A DNA stretch of 64,000 bases from Martelella sp. NC20 (GCF_013459645.1 NZ_CP054861.1:292501-356500); one strand, 5' to 3'; counted from the stretch's first letter, positions 38,786-47,744 are shown. The notes: generated by a model from the sequence alone, not told the origin. Numbers and translations: made by a program.

Positions 38786-39112
38786 GCGCTGGCCAACAAG
38801 CGCTTCCTGCGTGAGACGTGCGCGGACCTCGCTCTTTTGCGCGTCGATCATGCCCGAAATCAGGAACAGGTCGACAAGCCACCAGATGCCCCAGGCGCCG
38901 AGCATCACGAAACCGATCATGAAAACGGTCGTGAGCCAGCCGACGACATAGAGCAACAGCATGGCAATGCCGGAGCCCGACCGGCCAAGATAGAACCGGT
39001 GGGCGCCGGCCCAGCCCACGAAAAACCACAGCAGATAGGCCGCGGCGGGAGACTTCGCGCTGTTGGTCACGCGCTGCTCGATCAGGATTTGTTCTTCGGT
39101 CGTCAGTCCCAT
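38780..39112 (-). CDS. TM2 domain-containing membrane protein
   Basis: The 110-residue protein has an N-terminal soluble part (1-28) followed by two helices (about 32-48 and 57-92) of the TM2 domain, seen as [22 protein letters not shown] and [12 protein letters not shown] chose ATG 39112 with GAAGGGG upstream; the longer frame from 39280 overlaps the divergent comM promoter. Function unknown in bacteria. Confidence 0.85.
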   Translation of the reverse strand: MGLTTEEQILIEQRVTNSAKSPAAAYLLWFFVGWAGAHRFYLGRSGSGIAMLLLYVVGWLTTVFMIGFVMLGAWGIWWLVDLFLISGMIDAQKSEVRARLTQEALVGQRS

Positions 39113-39278
39113 AGCGGCCCCTTCAAGACAGTCGCAAGAGATGTATCCACGGGTTTCGCGATTGTCCATAGCCGGCCAAGGCCGGGGAAGATGAAAAGTT
39201 CTTCTTTTGTTCTTGCATGTAAACGGGAATTGTGGAATCCTTGCAACCTGAGGGTACGGGCAAGCGGGCGGGATGGTC

Positions 39279-40817
39279 ATGGTTTCACGTGTTCATACGG
39301 TAGCATTTCAGGGCATTGAAGGCGTTCCGGTCGACGTGCAGGTCATGGTCGCGCCCGGCAAGATCGGCATGCAGATCGTCGGCCTGCCGGACAAGGCCGT
39401 CGCCGAAAGTCGGGAACGGGTGCAGGCGGCCCTGCATGCCACGGGCCTTGCGCTTCCGCCCAAGAGGGTGACCGTGAACCTTGCGCCCGCGGACCTGCCA
39501 AAGGAGGGCTCGCATTTCGATCTTGCGATCGCGCTCGGACTGATGGCGGCGCTCGGGGCCATTCCTGCCGATGCACTTTCCGGCTATGTGGTGATCGGCG
39601 AACTGAACCTCGACGGCACGATCGCGAGCGTTGCCGGCGCCCTTCCCGCCGCGATTGCCGCCAACGCGCTCGACAAGGGCCTGATCTGCCCGGCCGATTG
39701 CGGACCCGAGGCCGCCTGGGCAAGCGCGGATATCGATATTCTGGCGCCCAAGAGCCTGATCGGCATCGCCAATCATTTCAAGGGTACGCAGGTGCTTTCC
39801 CGACCGCATCCGGCGGTGCGCGCGGCCGCACTCGATCTGCCGGACCTTGCCGACATCAAGGGGCAGGAGAGCGCCAAGCGCGCGCTTGAAGTGGCCGCGG
39901 CCGGCGGGCACAACCTTCTGATGGTCGGCCCTCCGGGTGCTGGAAAATCCATGCTCGCCGCCCGGCTGCCCTCGATCCTGCCGCCGCTTCTGCCGCAGGA
40001 ACTGCTCGACATGTCGATGGTCCACTCGATCGCCGGCAAGCTCGCCGGCGGCAGATTGTCGGACCGCCGGCCCTTCCGGGCACCGCATCATTCCGCAAGC
40101 ATGGCCTCGCTGGTCGGCGGCGGGTTCAAGGCGCGGCCGGGCGAGGCCTCGCTCGCCCATCACGGCGTGCTGTTCCTCGACGAATTTCCGGAGTTCTCGC
40201 CGCAGGCGCTCGATGCGCTGCGCCAGCCGCTGGAGAGCGGCGAATGCGTGATCGCGCGCGCCAATCATCGCGTTTCATATCCCGCCGCCTTCCAGCTTGT
40301 CGCGGCGATGAACCCGTGCCGTTGCGGCATGGCGGGCGAGCCCGGCCATAGCTGCGCGCGCGGACCGCGCTGCGCCGCCGACTATCAGGCCCGCATATCC
40401 GGCCCGCTGATGGACAGGATCGATATCCGCATCGACGTGCCCGCCGTCAGCGCCATCGACCTGATCGGCGCCAAATCGACCGGCGAGGCCAGCAGCGCGG
40501 TCGCGCGAAGGGTGGAACGCGCCCGCAACGCCCAGCGCGAGCGCTTTGCCGCGCTCGACGTAACGGCGACAACGGTCAACGCCCGCTGTTCGGCGAACCT
40601 CATCGAAAAGCTCGCCGAACCCGATGCCGCGGGTCTTGCGCTGCTGCGCGAGGCGGCGGAGAAGATGCGGTTTTCCGCGCGCGGCTATCACCGCGTCCTC
40701 AAGGTCGCCCGCACGATCGCCGATCTCGACGGCAAGGCACAGGTCGGCCGCATGCATATCGGCGAGGCGATCGCCTATCGCGTCGCAATGTCCGAGAGGA
40801 CCGGCGCCATCGCCTGA
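39279..40817 (+). CDS. comM: YifB/ComM family magnesium chelatase-like AAA ATPase
   Basis: The 512-residue protein combines an N-terminal Lon-like domain (RVHTVAFQGIEGVPVDVQV), a central Mg-chelatase-type AAA+ module with GPPGAGKSML and VLFLDEFPEF, and a C-terminal domain with RCGMAGEPGHSCARGPRCAADY, a zinc-binding Cys cluster. ComM homologues promote branch migration in transformation. ATG 39279 is the likely start (ATG 39273 in frame also present). Confidence 0.93.
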   Translation: MVSRVHTVAFQGIEGVPVDVQVMVAPGKIGMQIVGLPDKAVAESRERVQAALHATGLALPPKRVTVNLAPADLPKEGSHFDLAIALGLMAALGAIPADALSGYVVIGELNLDGTIASVAGALPAAIAANALDKGLICPADCGPEAAWASADIDILAPKSLIGIANHFKGTQVLSRPHPAVRAAALDLPDLADIKGQESAKRALEVAAAGGHNLLMVGPPGAGKSMLAARLPSILPPLLPQELLDMSMVHSIAGKLAGGRLSDRRPFRAPHHSASMASLVGGGFKARPGEASLAHHGVLFLDEFPEFSPQALDALRQPLESGECVIARANHRVSYPAAFQLVAAMNPCRCGMAGEPGHSCARGPRCAADYQARISGPLMDRIDIRIDVPAVSAIDLIGAKSTGEASSAVARRVERARNAQRERFAALDVTATTVNARCSANLIEKLAEPDAAGLALLREAAEKMRFSARGYHRVLKVARTIADLDGKAQVGRMHIGEAIAYRVAMSERTGAIA

Positions 40818-40873
40818 TGGCGGTCGCGCGGCGTGACGCTCCACCGCCGCGCATCGGCCCCGATACGACGGGC

Positions 40874-40962
40874 CCAGGCTCCAGGCTCCAGGCTCCAGGC
40901 TCCAGGCTCCAGGCTCCAGGCTCCAGGCTCCAGGCTCCAGGCTCCAGGCTCCAGGCTCCAGG
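40874..40962. repeat. Heptamer tandem repeat (CCAGGCT, 12 full copies plus 5 bases)
   Basis: From 40874 the unit CCAGGCT repeats every 7 bp without a visible change up to 40957, followed by CCAGG at 40958-40962. It lies between comM and the DUF2793 gene. Because 7 is not a multiple of 3, all three forward frames read as peptide repeats (GSRLQAP), which explains the open frames crossing it; none is a real gene. Confidence 0.98.
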
Positions 40963-41054
40963 AAATTCCCATTTCCGCCCTTCCGCCAACCATTTTCCTC
41001 ATCTTCCCGCGCGGCGCTAGGCTTGTCTGAACGCAGCCCGCGAAGGAGATTTTC

Positions 41055-42092
41055 ATGTCGGATGCAACATCGAAGCTGGGCCTCCCCTTTATCCTGCCCG
41101 CCCAGGCGCAAAAACACGTTACCCATAACGAGGCGCTGCAGCGCCTCGATGCAATCGTTCACCTCCTGATCGTCGGAGAGGACGCGACCCCGCCGGAAAC
41201 GCCCGCCGACGGCGTCTGCCATCTGGTCGGTGCAAGCCCCGGCGGCCTGTTTGCCGGCCACGCCGGCGACATCGCAATCTATCAGGATGGCCTGTGGCAG
41301 TTCGTTGCCCCTGCGGCAGGCTGGTCGGCCTGGTTTGGCAGCGATGAGGCATGGCGCATATTCGACGGTTCCGGCTGGGTGACGCCGCCCGCCCCGAATG
41401 AGGCGGTGTTTGCAATGGTCGGCATCAACGCCACGGCGGATGCGACCAACCGCCTTTCGGTCGTGGCGCCCGCGACGTTGCTGAATAATGCCGGCGCCGG
41501 CCACCAACTCAAGATCAACAAGGCGACGCCGGCCGACACCGCGTCGCTGCTGTTCCAGACCGGCTGGTCCGGCCGCGCCGAGATGGGCCTTGCCGGCACC
41601 GACGGGTTTGCGATCAAGATCAGCCCGGACGGCTCGAGCTGGTTCGAGGCCCTTCGCGTCGCCCCCTCCGGCGCCGTCATCATGCCCGAACGCCCGCTGG
41701 CGCGCGTAGCGCTTGCCGCCGGCTCAACGCTGATCGACACCCCGACCGCGCTCGGCTTCGACACGCTCTATACCGGCCAGGGCGGTTTCTCCCTCGGCTC
41801 GGTCGTTTCCGGCGGCGGCCTCACGCTGTTGTTTCCGGTCAGCGGCTACTACGCGATCACCCTCAATGTCGCAGCAAGCGCAAGCGATGCCTTTTCGGTT
41901 ACGCTCGAAAAGAACGCCTCGGAAAACGTGGTGATCGTGCGCGGCGGCGCAACCGGCGGAACCGAGGTCACCCTGTCGGCAATCGCTGTCGGCTATTTTG
42001 CCGCCGGCGACGACGCCCGTCTGGCATTCACCGGAGAAGCAACCTACAACCTCGGCTACGGCGCCACCGAAGTGGTCGCGATGCTGGTCTGA
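41055..42092 (+). CDS. DUF2793 domain protein (phage/GTA tail-associated type)
   Basis: The 345-residue protein begins with the DUF2793 region (about 5-110: GLPFILPAQAQKHVTHNEAL, RLDAIVHLLI, WQFVAPAAGWSAWF), found in alphaproteobacterial gene-transfer-agent and prophage tail proteins that contact the host. The C-terminal 120 residues (Gly/Ala/Ser-rich, VVSGGGLTLLFPVSGYYAITLNVAA in two parts) look like a C1q/TNF-like jelly-roll adhesin head. No phage neighbour is present, so it is either a domesticated remnant or a free-standing surface-binding protein. ATG 41055 follows AAGGAG. Confidence 0.85.
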   Translation: MSDATSKLGLPFILPAQAQKHVTHNEALQRLDAIVHLLIVGEDATPPETPADGVCHLVGASPGGLFAGHAGDIAIYQDGLWQFVAPAAGWSAWFGSDEAWRIFDGSGWVTPPAPNEAVFAMVGINATADATNRLSVVAPATLLNNAGAGHQLKINKATPADTASLLFQTGWSGRAEMGLAGTDGFAIKISPDGSSWFEALRVAPSGAVIMPERPLARVALAAGSTLIDTPTALGFDTLYTGQGGFSLGSVVSGGGLTLLFPVSGYYAITLNVAASASDAFSVTLEKNASENVVIVRGGATGGTEVTLSAIAVGYFAAGDDARLAFTGEATYNLGYGATEVVAMLV

Positions 42093-42145
42093 GTGCACAC
42101 GGCGCTTGAATGCAGTCCGCAAACAAGGCTATCTCTCGGAAACGC

Positions 42146-42185
42146 GCATTTCGCGGTCAGGTACAATCGCCTGACTGCGAAATGC
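42146..42185 (+). terminator. Strong hairpin after DUF2793 gene
   Basis: GCATTTCGCGGTCAGG and CCTGACTGCGAAATGC form a stem of about 16 bp with one internal mismatch and an 8-base loop. There is no T-run of more than two, so termination is likely but not certain. Confidence 0.6.
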
Positions 42186-42263
42186 GGTAAAACCAACAGA
42201 TGGAGCGGGCTTTCGTCAAAGGCGGATCCGCTCCGGACAAACGCGGTGAAGAAAGGGCAAGCC

Positions 42264-42497
42264 ATGGCGGGCACGGACTGGCGGAAGAGTTTCGATCTCA
42301 AACACCCTTCGCTGAAACCCCTGTGGGTGCGCATCCTGGCCGTGGTGCTGTGCGCAGGCTGGGCTGTCGCCGAATTGTTTATCGGCTCCCCCTTCTGGGC
42401 GATCCCGTTCGGCGCGGCGGCCGCCTATATGGCCTACATCTTCTTCCTCTCGCCCGACCGGCATTATTTCAGCACCAAGGATACCCCCGGCGAGTGA
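42264..42497 (+). CDS. Small two-helix membrane protein
   Basis: The 77-residue product has a polar start (GTDWRKSFDLKHPSLKPLW), two adjacent helices (about 25-41 and 42-62) and a short cytoplasmic tail. I do not recognise a family, though the composition looks conserved. ATG 42264 has AAAGGGC upstream. It is convergent with the pseudo-trypsin gene, stops 6 bp apart. Confidence 0.75.
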   Translation: MAGTDWRKSFDLKHPSLKPLWVRILAVVLCAGWAVAELFIGSPFWAIPFGAAAAYMAYIFFLSPDRHYFSTKDTPGE

Positions 42498-42503
42498 GGA
42501 GCT

Positions 42504-43550
42504 TCATTCGCCGCAGCTCAGCGCGTGGAAATGGTCGCCCCAATCGGTGATCGCCACCTTGAAATAGCCCTCTCCGGCAAAACGATGATCCCCGCCCCAG
42601 GTCAGCCTGCCGCCGTCGGCCATGCCGCGAAGATAGATCACGCCATTTTCGGTCTTGAACGGCAGTATCGCACTCGCTCCCCCATCGACCTCTCCGGACA
42701 CCGTCGCGAACGGCTGATCCTTGCGCGCGGCGATCGGGCGGTAGCGGGCGACATAGCTGATCGGCCGGTCACAGGCATTGGCCAGTACGAATGAGATGAA
42801 CGGCGCGTAACCGGCTTCCGCGACGCGGAAATGGCCGGGCTGAAGCCCGGTGATGATCCGGCCGATCCCCTCCTGTTCCGCCTTGCCGATATAGCGGCCG
42901 CGGCCCGGGCCGAGATAGATGCCGACAATACCCGAGGCCGAGCGGATGGCGGCGCCGGCGGCGCCCTCCGGCAAGCTACAGGACAGCGGCATCAGATCGC
43001 CGGCCTCGATGGAAAGCGCCGCGCAACTGACGCTCGTCATCTGGCCGCCGGTGACGGCGTCATAGAAAAGCGCGTCCAGCCCGTCATTGCCGGCATGGCC
43101 GTAGTGAAAGCCCGTCTCCGATGTGACCTCGGAAAAGGCAGGCTGTCCGTCGATCACCTCGACGATCGCAAGCTGACTTTCCAACGCTCCGCCCGGCCCG
43201 AACGACGCATCGGCGGCCGGTAGATAGACCCGCCGGACGAAGCGCCGCGCGGCGGGAATATAGCCATCATCAAGGTCGATGCGCGGCATGATCTGCCGGT
43301 CCCGGAACGGCGCGCCGGTTTCCGGATCGATCACGCAGGACGCCGCCGTCAAGACATGGCGCGGGCCGATGACCGTGCCGGTGCAGACAACATCGTCCAC
43401 CCCGGTGACGATCGCGGCAAGGCTCCGGTCCCTGACCCGACCAGCATCCACCGGCTCGACAAAGGTCGCGGCCGATGCCGCGGAAAAGAAAAACCAGCCC
43501 GCGAAAAGCAGGTACAGGAAGACGGGCAACCGCGATATCCGCCTATTCAT
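42504..43550 (-). CDS. Trypsin-fold protein lacking the catalytic triad (pseudoprotease), exported
   Basis: The 348-residue product has a membrane-type signal (about 8-28, SAASA). The fold signatures of an S1 trypsin-like protease are clear (CTGTVIGPRHVLTAAS; GIVGIYLG), but each catalytic residue is replaced: His by S71 (TAASC instead of TAAHC), Asp by Q126 (SQLAIV), Ser by A198 (GAAGAA instead of GSSGSP). Cysteines for the usual disulfide are kept. The C-terminal part (about 235-348) is a separate beta-rich domain. It is the last gene of a three-gene operon, overlapping the preceding gene by 8 bp. Probably a binding or scaffolding protein in the periplasm rather than an enzyme. Confidence 0.8.
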   Translation of the reverse strand: MNRRISRLPVFLYLLFAGWFFFSAASAATFVEPVDAGRVRDRSLAAIVTGVDDVVCTGTVIGPRHVLTAASCVIDPETGAPFRDRQIMPRIDLDDGYIPAARRFVRRVYLPAADASFGPGGALESQLAIVEVIDGQPAFSEVTSETGFHYGHAGNDGLDALFYDAVTGGQMTSVSCAALSIEAGDLMPLSCSLPEGAAGAAIRSASGIVGIYLGPGRGRYIGKAEQEGIGRIITGLQPGHFRVAEAGYAPFISFVLANACDRPISYVARYRPIAARKDQPFATVSGEVDGGASAILPFKTENGVIYLRGMADGGRLTWGGDHRFAGEGYFKVAITDWGDHFHALSCGE

Positions 43551-44514
43551 TATTCTGCTCCCCGCCCGACGGCTTCTGCCAGCCCTGCCCGGCATGGCTT
43601 TCCCGATCACGTTCCATGGCGGCCATGATCGCGTCGGCCTCGCTGCGGGCCTGCTCATAGGCTGCGTCATCGCCCTGCTTCAGCCCGTTCGGCAGGTGTT
43701 TCAGCCGCTCAAGCTTGCGCAGAAGCGCGATCGGCACCCCTCGGCGAAAGGCTGGTTCCAGGTATTTTTCCGGGTCCTCGCGCATCGCATCGACCTCGTA
43801 GCCGAAACTGCGCGCCACGCCGTCGAGCAGCCGGTTGACCGCCTCGGCGGCCGCCACCGCGCGATTGCGCATGTTGTTTTCAGCCAGAAACGCCATCAGT
43901 TCGTCCGCCGACCACGCCGTCTCCAGGATCGTCACCCCTTCGGGACGAAGCTCGCCCTGCCAGACCGAACGCGCCGTATCCGGCGCAAGCCACGCGTCCT
44001 TGTTGATGCCGCTCAGCCAGATGAAGGTCTGGCCCCAGTCCGGCCGGGTTGGCGCGCTCTCCGCCCATTCGCCCGGCGCGCCGGGCGTTGCGATTTCCTG
44101 CGACACGCCGACATAGGCATTCTGCCCGGGCGCGTAAAACCGGAACATCAGTTTCACGTCAAGGGGTTGAATGCGCGGAGCTTCCTCGGGTAGCGCCGTG
44201 CCAGTCGCATCTCCCGGCGACCAAGCCTGCACCGTGCCCGGTCCGAATGTCGGCAACAGATAGCGCCAGTCCTCGATCTCGTAGCGAAAACGGACCGTCA
44301 GCGCCGGCGCGTCATTCTCCAGCGCCATTTGCAGATCCGCATCCCATAAGAGACTGGTTGTCGACGGCTCGTCCGCCGGCGACGCTGAAGGGGTGAAGCT
44401 CGCGCTGTAGCCCTGCCCCCGCGCCTCGACCAGACGATTATCGTCGGCGCTCGCAGCTGCCGGCAGAAAAAGCACGAGCCCGCCCAGCAGCAGAGACGTT
44501 ATGTATCGAGCCAT
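43543..44514 (-). CDS. Exported protein of unknown function, middle gene of pseudoprotease operon
   Basis: The 323-residue product has a clean signal peptide (about 1-23, SADD after). The mature protein has a beta-rich half (about 40-165) and a helical, charged second half (about 195-310). I recognise no domain. It overlaps the upstream gene (44499-45080) by 16 bp and the downstream pseudoprotease by 8 bp, a tight layout that suggests a complex. Full frame and normal codon use. Confidence 0.75.
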   Translation of the reverse strand: MARYITSLLLGGLVLFLPAAASADDNRLVEARGQGYSASFTPSASPADEPSTTSLLWDADLQMALENDAPALTVRFRYEIEDWRYLLPTFGPGTVQAWSPGDATGTALPEEAPRIQPLDVKLMFRFYAPGQNAYVGVSQEIATPGAPGEWAESAPTRPDWGQTFIWLSGINKDAWLAPDTARSVWQGELRPEGVTILETAWSADELMAFLAENNMRNRAVAAAEAVNRLLDGVARSFGYEVDAMREDPEKYLEPAFRRGVPIALLRKLERLKHLPNGLKQGDDAAYEQARSEADAIMAAMERDRESHAGQGWQKPSGGEQNNE

Positions 44515-45080
44515 AGCTCGAACCTTTCCTGCTGTTCGTCCGAAATGAAAAGCCTGCGTTTGCCCCCGAGCGGCTCCAGGCCGGTGCGCGCGCCGTAATA
44601 ACCGTCAGTATCCCCGCTGTCGGAGCCGAGCGGCATATATGACAGCGCAAACCAGCCCACTACGCCGAAAAGCACAAAGGCGATGACGCCGCCGCCGAGC
44701 CACAGCAGGATTTTGCGCGGGTCCCGTTTTCGCGTCTGGCGTGGGGTGGCATCCCACACCTCGTCGTCGACATCATCGTCCCATGCCGGAACCGCCGGTA
44801 TCCCGGCTGGCTGCGGGGCCGGGCGCGCGCGTTCGTGAAAACCGAGTTCGATTTCAATCAGGCTTTCGGGCGCGCCCAGATGATCGCCGGCCTCATAGGG
44901 CGACGAGAGCGCAAGGCCGCTATGGGTCGCGCGAATCCTCAACTGCCTTCCGTTGGCGGTGGCGAGATCGTAAAGCGGATCGCCTGCCACGATCGCGTCA
45001 CCGCGCTTGAAATAGGACCGTTCCACCCGGACCGGATAATACTCGTCTCCGGCCGGGGCCTGCATGATGACACGCGACAT
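44499..45080 (-). CDS. Membrane protein with biotinyl/lipoyl-like domain, first gene of pseudoprotease operon
   Basis: The 193-residue product has an N-terminal half (about 15-80) reading as a barrel-sandwich (biotinyl/lipoyl-like) domain: VERSYFKRGDAIVAGDPLYD, then SGLALSSPYEAGDHL. No lysine sits at the usual modification point, so it is not a carrier of biotin or lipoate. An acidic, Trp-rich linker (95-120) leads to one helix (about 124-149) and a 44-residue tail. ATG 45080 follows GGAG. It may dock the two exported partners at the membrane. Family not recognised. Confidence 0.78.
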   Translation of the reverse strand: MSRVIMQAPAGDEYYPVRVERSYFKRGDAIVAGDPLYDLATANGRQLRIRATHSGLALSSPYEAGDHLGAPESLIEIELGFHERARPAPQPAGIPAVPAWDDDVDDEVWDATPRQTRKRDPRKILLWLGGGVIAFVLFGVVGWFALSYMPLGSDSGDTDGYYGARTGLEPLGGKRRLFISDEQQERFELWLDT

Positions 45081-45336
45081 CTGATCTCCATCCCCCGGCC
45101 GATCAGGCCTCAAGGGCAATCCAACACTTCCCGAGCATATTTCGGTGCCCCGACAATGCTCCTGCTTCGCTTTCGCGCAAAGCCTGCGGCGGCCTGCGCT
45201 TTCACCGCACGTTAGAGCCCTTCAGGTTGAAATGAAACCATTTCCGATTTGCTGTAAAAATTTCGCTAATAGAACAAAGATCAGAGCAGCGGCCTGCGGC
45301 CAGCAAGCGGCTCCAAGACGGGGAAGTCAGCCGGAC

Positions 45337-45525
45337 TCAGTCTTCGAGCGGGCGGGCTTCGGAGGCCAGCATGATCGGCACGCCATCGCGGATCGGATAG
45401 GCGAGCTTCGCCTTTTGCGAGACAAGCTCCTGGCGCTCGCCATCATAGGTCAGCCGTCCCTTGGTCAGCGGGCAGATGAGCAGTTCGAGCATCTTGGGAT
45501 CGATCCCGGCTTCCTTGGCGATCAT
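45337..45525 (-). CDS. Trm112 family protein
   Basis: The 62-residue zinc-ribbon-like protein of the Trm112/UPF0434 type (YcaR) has the pattern [14 protein letters not shown] and [13 protein letters not shown]. Only one Cys of the ribbon is kept. It lies 8 bp after the LON-domain gene on the same strand. Helper of methyltransferases in eukaryotes; the bacterial role is unclear. Confidence 0.88.
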   Translation of the reverse strand: MIAKEAGIDPKMLELLICPLTKGRLTYDGERQELVSQKAKLAYPIRDGVPIMLASEARPLED

Positions 45526-45533
45526 GGCTTATC

Positions 45534-46199
45534 CTATTGCAGCCGGTCGCCGGGATCGCCGGCAAGCGCGAATTCGATGATCGCGATGAACAGCGCCGCC
45601 CGCGCCTTGAGATCGGGCGCTTCCAGCAATGCCTGTTTTTCAGCGGGGCCAAACGGCGCCATCATCGACAGCGAATTGACGAGCGTGAGATTGCTCGCCT
45701 GCTCGATATGATCCCACTCGGTATCGAGCCCCTCGGAATCGAGATAGTTCCGGAAGGCCCGGATAAGACCCGCCCGGTCCACGCCATCGTCCTGGCCCTC
45801 GGAGTTGAGATCGCCAAGGAAAGGGGTAATGGCGAAGCTGCGGAACGGCCGTGTCGTTTTCAACTCGTCGATCAGACGCACACGGCAAATGCCGGTAAGC
45901 GCCACCAGATAGCGCCCGTCGCCGGTTTCCGCAAAGGAAGTGATCCGCCCGAGACATCCGATACCGGAAACGGGCGTATCCTCGGTCACCGCAAGCGTCT
46001 CGTCGTGGCGGGAGGGCTGGACCATGACGATCAGCCGGTTGCCGGCGATCGCCTGATCGACCATGGCAAGATAGCGCGGCTCGAAAATATTGAGCGGCAA
46101 TTGCGCGTATGGCAGCAGCAGCCCGCCCGTCAGCGGAAACACCGGAGCGCTCTCCGGCAGATCCTTCGCGGTCAGATAACGGGCATTGCCAACCTGCAT
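45534..46199 (-). CDS. LON-substrate-binding domain protein
   Basis: The 221-residue protein is built on the Lon N-terminal domain alone, seen as FPLTGGLLLPYAQLPLNIFEP and GCLGRITSFAETGDGRYLVALTG. No AAA or protease domain. It could be an adaptor for protein turnover. It lies between the Trm112 gene and the thioredoxin gene, all leftward. Confidence 0.9.
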   Translation of the reverse strand: MQVGNARYLTAKDLPESAPVFPLTGGLLLPYAQLPLNIFEPRYLAMVDQAIAGNRLIVMVQPSRHDETLAVTEDTPVSGIGCLGRITSFAETGDGRYLVALTGICRVRLIDELKTTRPFRSFAITPFLGDLNSEGQDDGVDRAGLIRAFRNYLDSEGLDTEWDHIEQASNLTLVNSLSMMAPFGPAEKQALLEAPDLKARAALFIAIIEFALAGDPGDRLQ

Positions 46200-46213
46200 G
46201 GCGATATCGTCCT

Positions 46214-47191
46214 TCAGGAAAAGAGGATGGTCGAAAGCCTCCGGCGCGCGGAAATCGTCGCCGGGTCCTTTGGTCCCCAGGCCTCGAAAAACGCGACCAA
46301 CTGCCGGCGCGCGCCATCATCGTCGAATTCGCGATCCTTGCGCATGATGATCAGCAACTGCTCGGCCGCCGCCTCGCGCTTGCCCTCGGCATTCAGCACC
46401 TTGGCAAGCTTCATACGGGATTCATGATCGTCCGGATTCTGGGCAAGGGTATGTTCGAGCGCTGCCGGATCGCCGAACTTGCGCGCTTCCTCGATCTGCT
46501 CGATCTTGGTCACGAGCGCCTTGATGGCGTCATCCTCGCGCAATTCCTCCGGCACCTGCTCCAGCACCTGACGGGCACGGTCGAGCTGGCCCGCGGCCAC
46601 CATGCAGCGTCCGATCCCGGCCAGCGCTTTCGGGTTTTCAGGATCGGCCTGCATCACGGCGGCGAAAAGCTGTCCCGCCTCCTGCAGCTTGTCCTCGGCG
46701 AGCAATTGTTCTGCCTGATCGAGCGCGCCGGCGATTTCGGCCTTGCGATCCTGCTCGGACGGGCTGTTCTGGGAAAGCTTGTCGATGAATTCGTTGACCT
46801 GGCTTTCCGGCACGGCGCCCATGAAGCCGTCCACCGGCTGACCGGCGGCAAATGCGATGACGGCGGGGATCGACTGGATGCCGAGCTGGCCGGCGATCGA
46901 CGGGTGATCGTCGATATTCATCTTCACCAGCTTGACCTTGCCGGCGGCGGCCGTCACCGCCTTTTCGAGCACGGGGCCAAGCTGCTTGCACGGGCCGCAC
47001 CAGGGCGCCCAGAAATCCACAAGCACCGGCTGGCTCTTCGATTCCTCGATGACGTCCTTGGCGAATTCGGCGGTGGTCGTGTCCTTGATCAGCCCGCCGG
47101 GGGGCGTCGCGCCATTGACGGCGCCATCGGCCGAAACACTCATCTGGCCGCCGAAGGAACCGCTATAGGGGTTGTCAAATCCGCTCATCAC
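46214..47191 (-). CDS. Thioredoxin-domain co-chaperone (CnoX/YbbN type)
   Basis: The 325-residue product has an N-terminal thioredoxin domain (about 45-150) with the active site WAPWCGPCKQL, followed by TPR-like helices (about 155-320). This is the CnoX plan; in E. coli the C-terminal TPRs hold unfolded substrates for GroEL. Unlike E. coli YbbN (SxxC), this protein keeps both cysteines, so it can act as an oxidoreductase. ATG at 47191 or 47188. Confidence 0.9.
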   Translation of the reverse strand: MMSGFDNPYSGSFGGQMSVSADGAVNGATPPGGLIKDTTTAEFAKDVIEESKSQPVLVDFWAPWCGPCKQLGPVLEKAVTAAAGKVKLVKMNIDDHPSIAGQLGIQSIPAVIAFAAGQPVDGFMGAVPESQVNEFIDKLSQNSPSEQDRKAEIAGALDQAEQLLAEDKLQEAGQLFAAVMQADPENPKALAGIGRCMVAAGQLDRARQVLEQVPEELREDDAIKALVTKIEQIEEARKFGDPAALEHTLAQNPDDHESRMKLAKVLNAEGKREAAAEQLLIIMRKDREFDDDGARRQLVAFFEAWGPKDPATISARRRLSTILFS

Positions 47192-47246
47192 TACTCTCTC
47201 CGTATGGCCGCGCCGGCCGCATCTTTGTTGGATGTAAGATCGTGTG

Positions 47247-47744
47247 TCACACCGTTACTTTCAAGACAACCGGCTCGTGCCCGGTCGCCCTGATGAAGCT
47301 CAAGAGATCATCGCGCCCGATCGAGGTCGTGGCGGTATTGCGCAGCGGGTGGCAGTTGATGATCGCGTTCTCCATCAGGCTCTCGTCCAGAATGAAGGTA
47401 ACCTGGCGCTGATCGTCATTGATGGCGCAAAGCGCCGTCACGGAACCGGGCTCGACGCCGAGATAGTCCATCATCGGTTCCGGCTTGCCGAAGGACACAC
47501 GACCCGACGCCCCGATCAGCGTGTGCACCGTCTTCAGGTCGACGGTGGCATATTCTTCCACGGTGAGCATAAAATATCGGCTTTTCTTGTCCTTCACGAA
47601 CAGGTTCTTGGTGTGACCGCCGGGAATTTTGGCGCGCAGATCATCGCCTTCCGCCACGGTGAACACCGGCCGATGCTCGTGATTCTGATAGGAAATGCCG
47701 AGTTTATCGAGAAAGGCGAACACGTCATCGGACGTCTTGGTCAT
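47247..47744 (-). CDS. Prolyl-tRNA editing protein (YbaK/ProX-type deacylase)
   Basis: The 165-residue YbaK-fold protein removes wrongly attached alanine or a related amino acid from tRNA-Pro. Landmarks: HRPVFTVAEGDDLRAKIPGG, KNLFVKDKKSRYFM with the conserved Lys, and GVEPGSVTALCAIND. The closest form is the single-domain ProX/PrdX type. It starts upstream of trxA-like on the same strand. Confidence 0.9.
   Translation of the reverse strand: MTKTSDDVFAFLDKLGISYQNHEHRPVFTVAEGDDLRAKIPGGHTKNLFVKDKKSRYFMLTVEEYATVDLKTVHTLIGASGRVSFGKPEPMMDYLGVEPGSVTALCAINDDQRQVTFILDESLMENAIINCHPLRNTATTSIGRDDLLSFIRATGHEPVVLKVTV

Noticed and set aside
40699..41056. Overlapping frames coding for GAWSLEP or GSRLQAP peptide repeats
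   Set aside because: They only reflect the 7-bp tandem repeat in different frames; no start site or domain.
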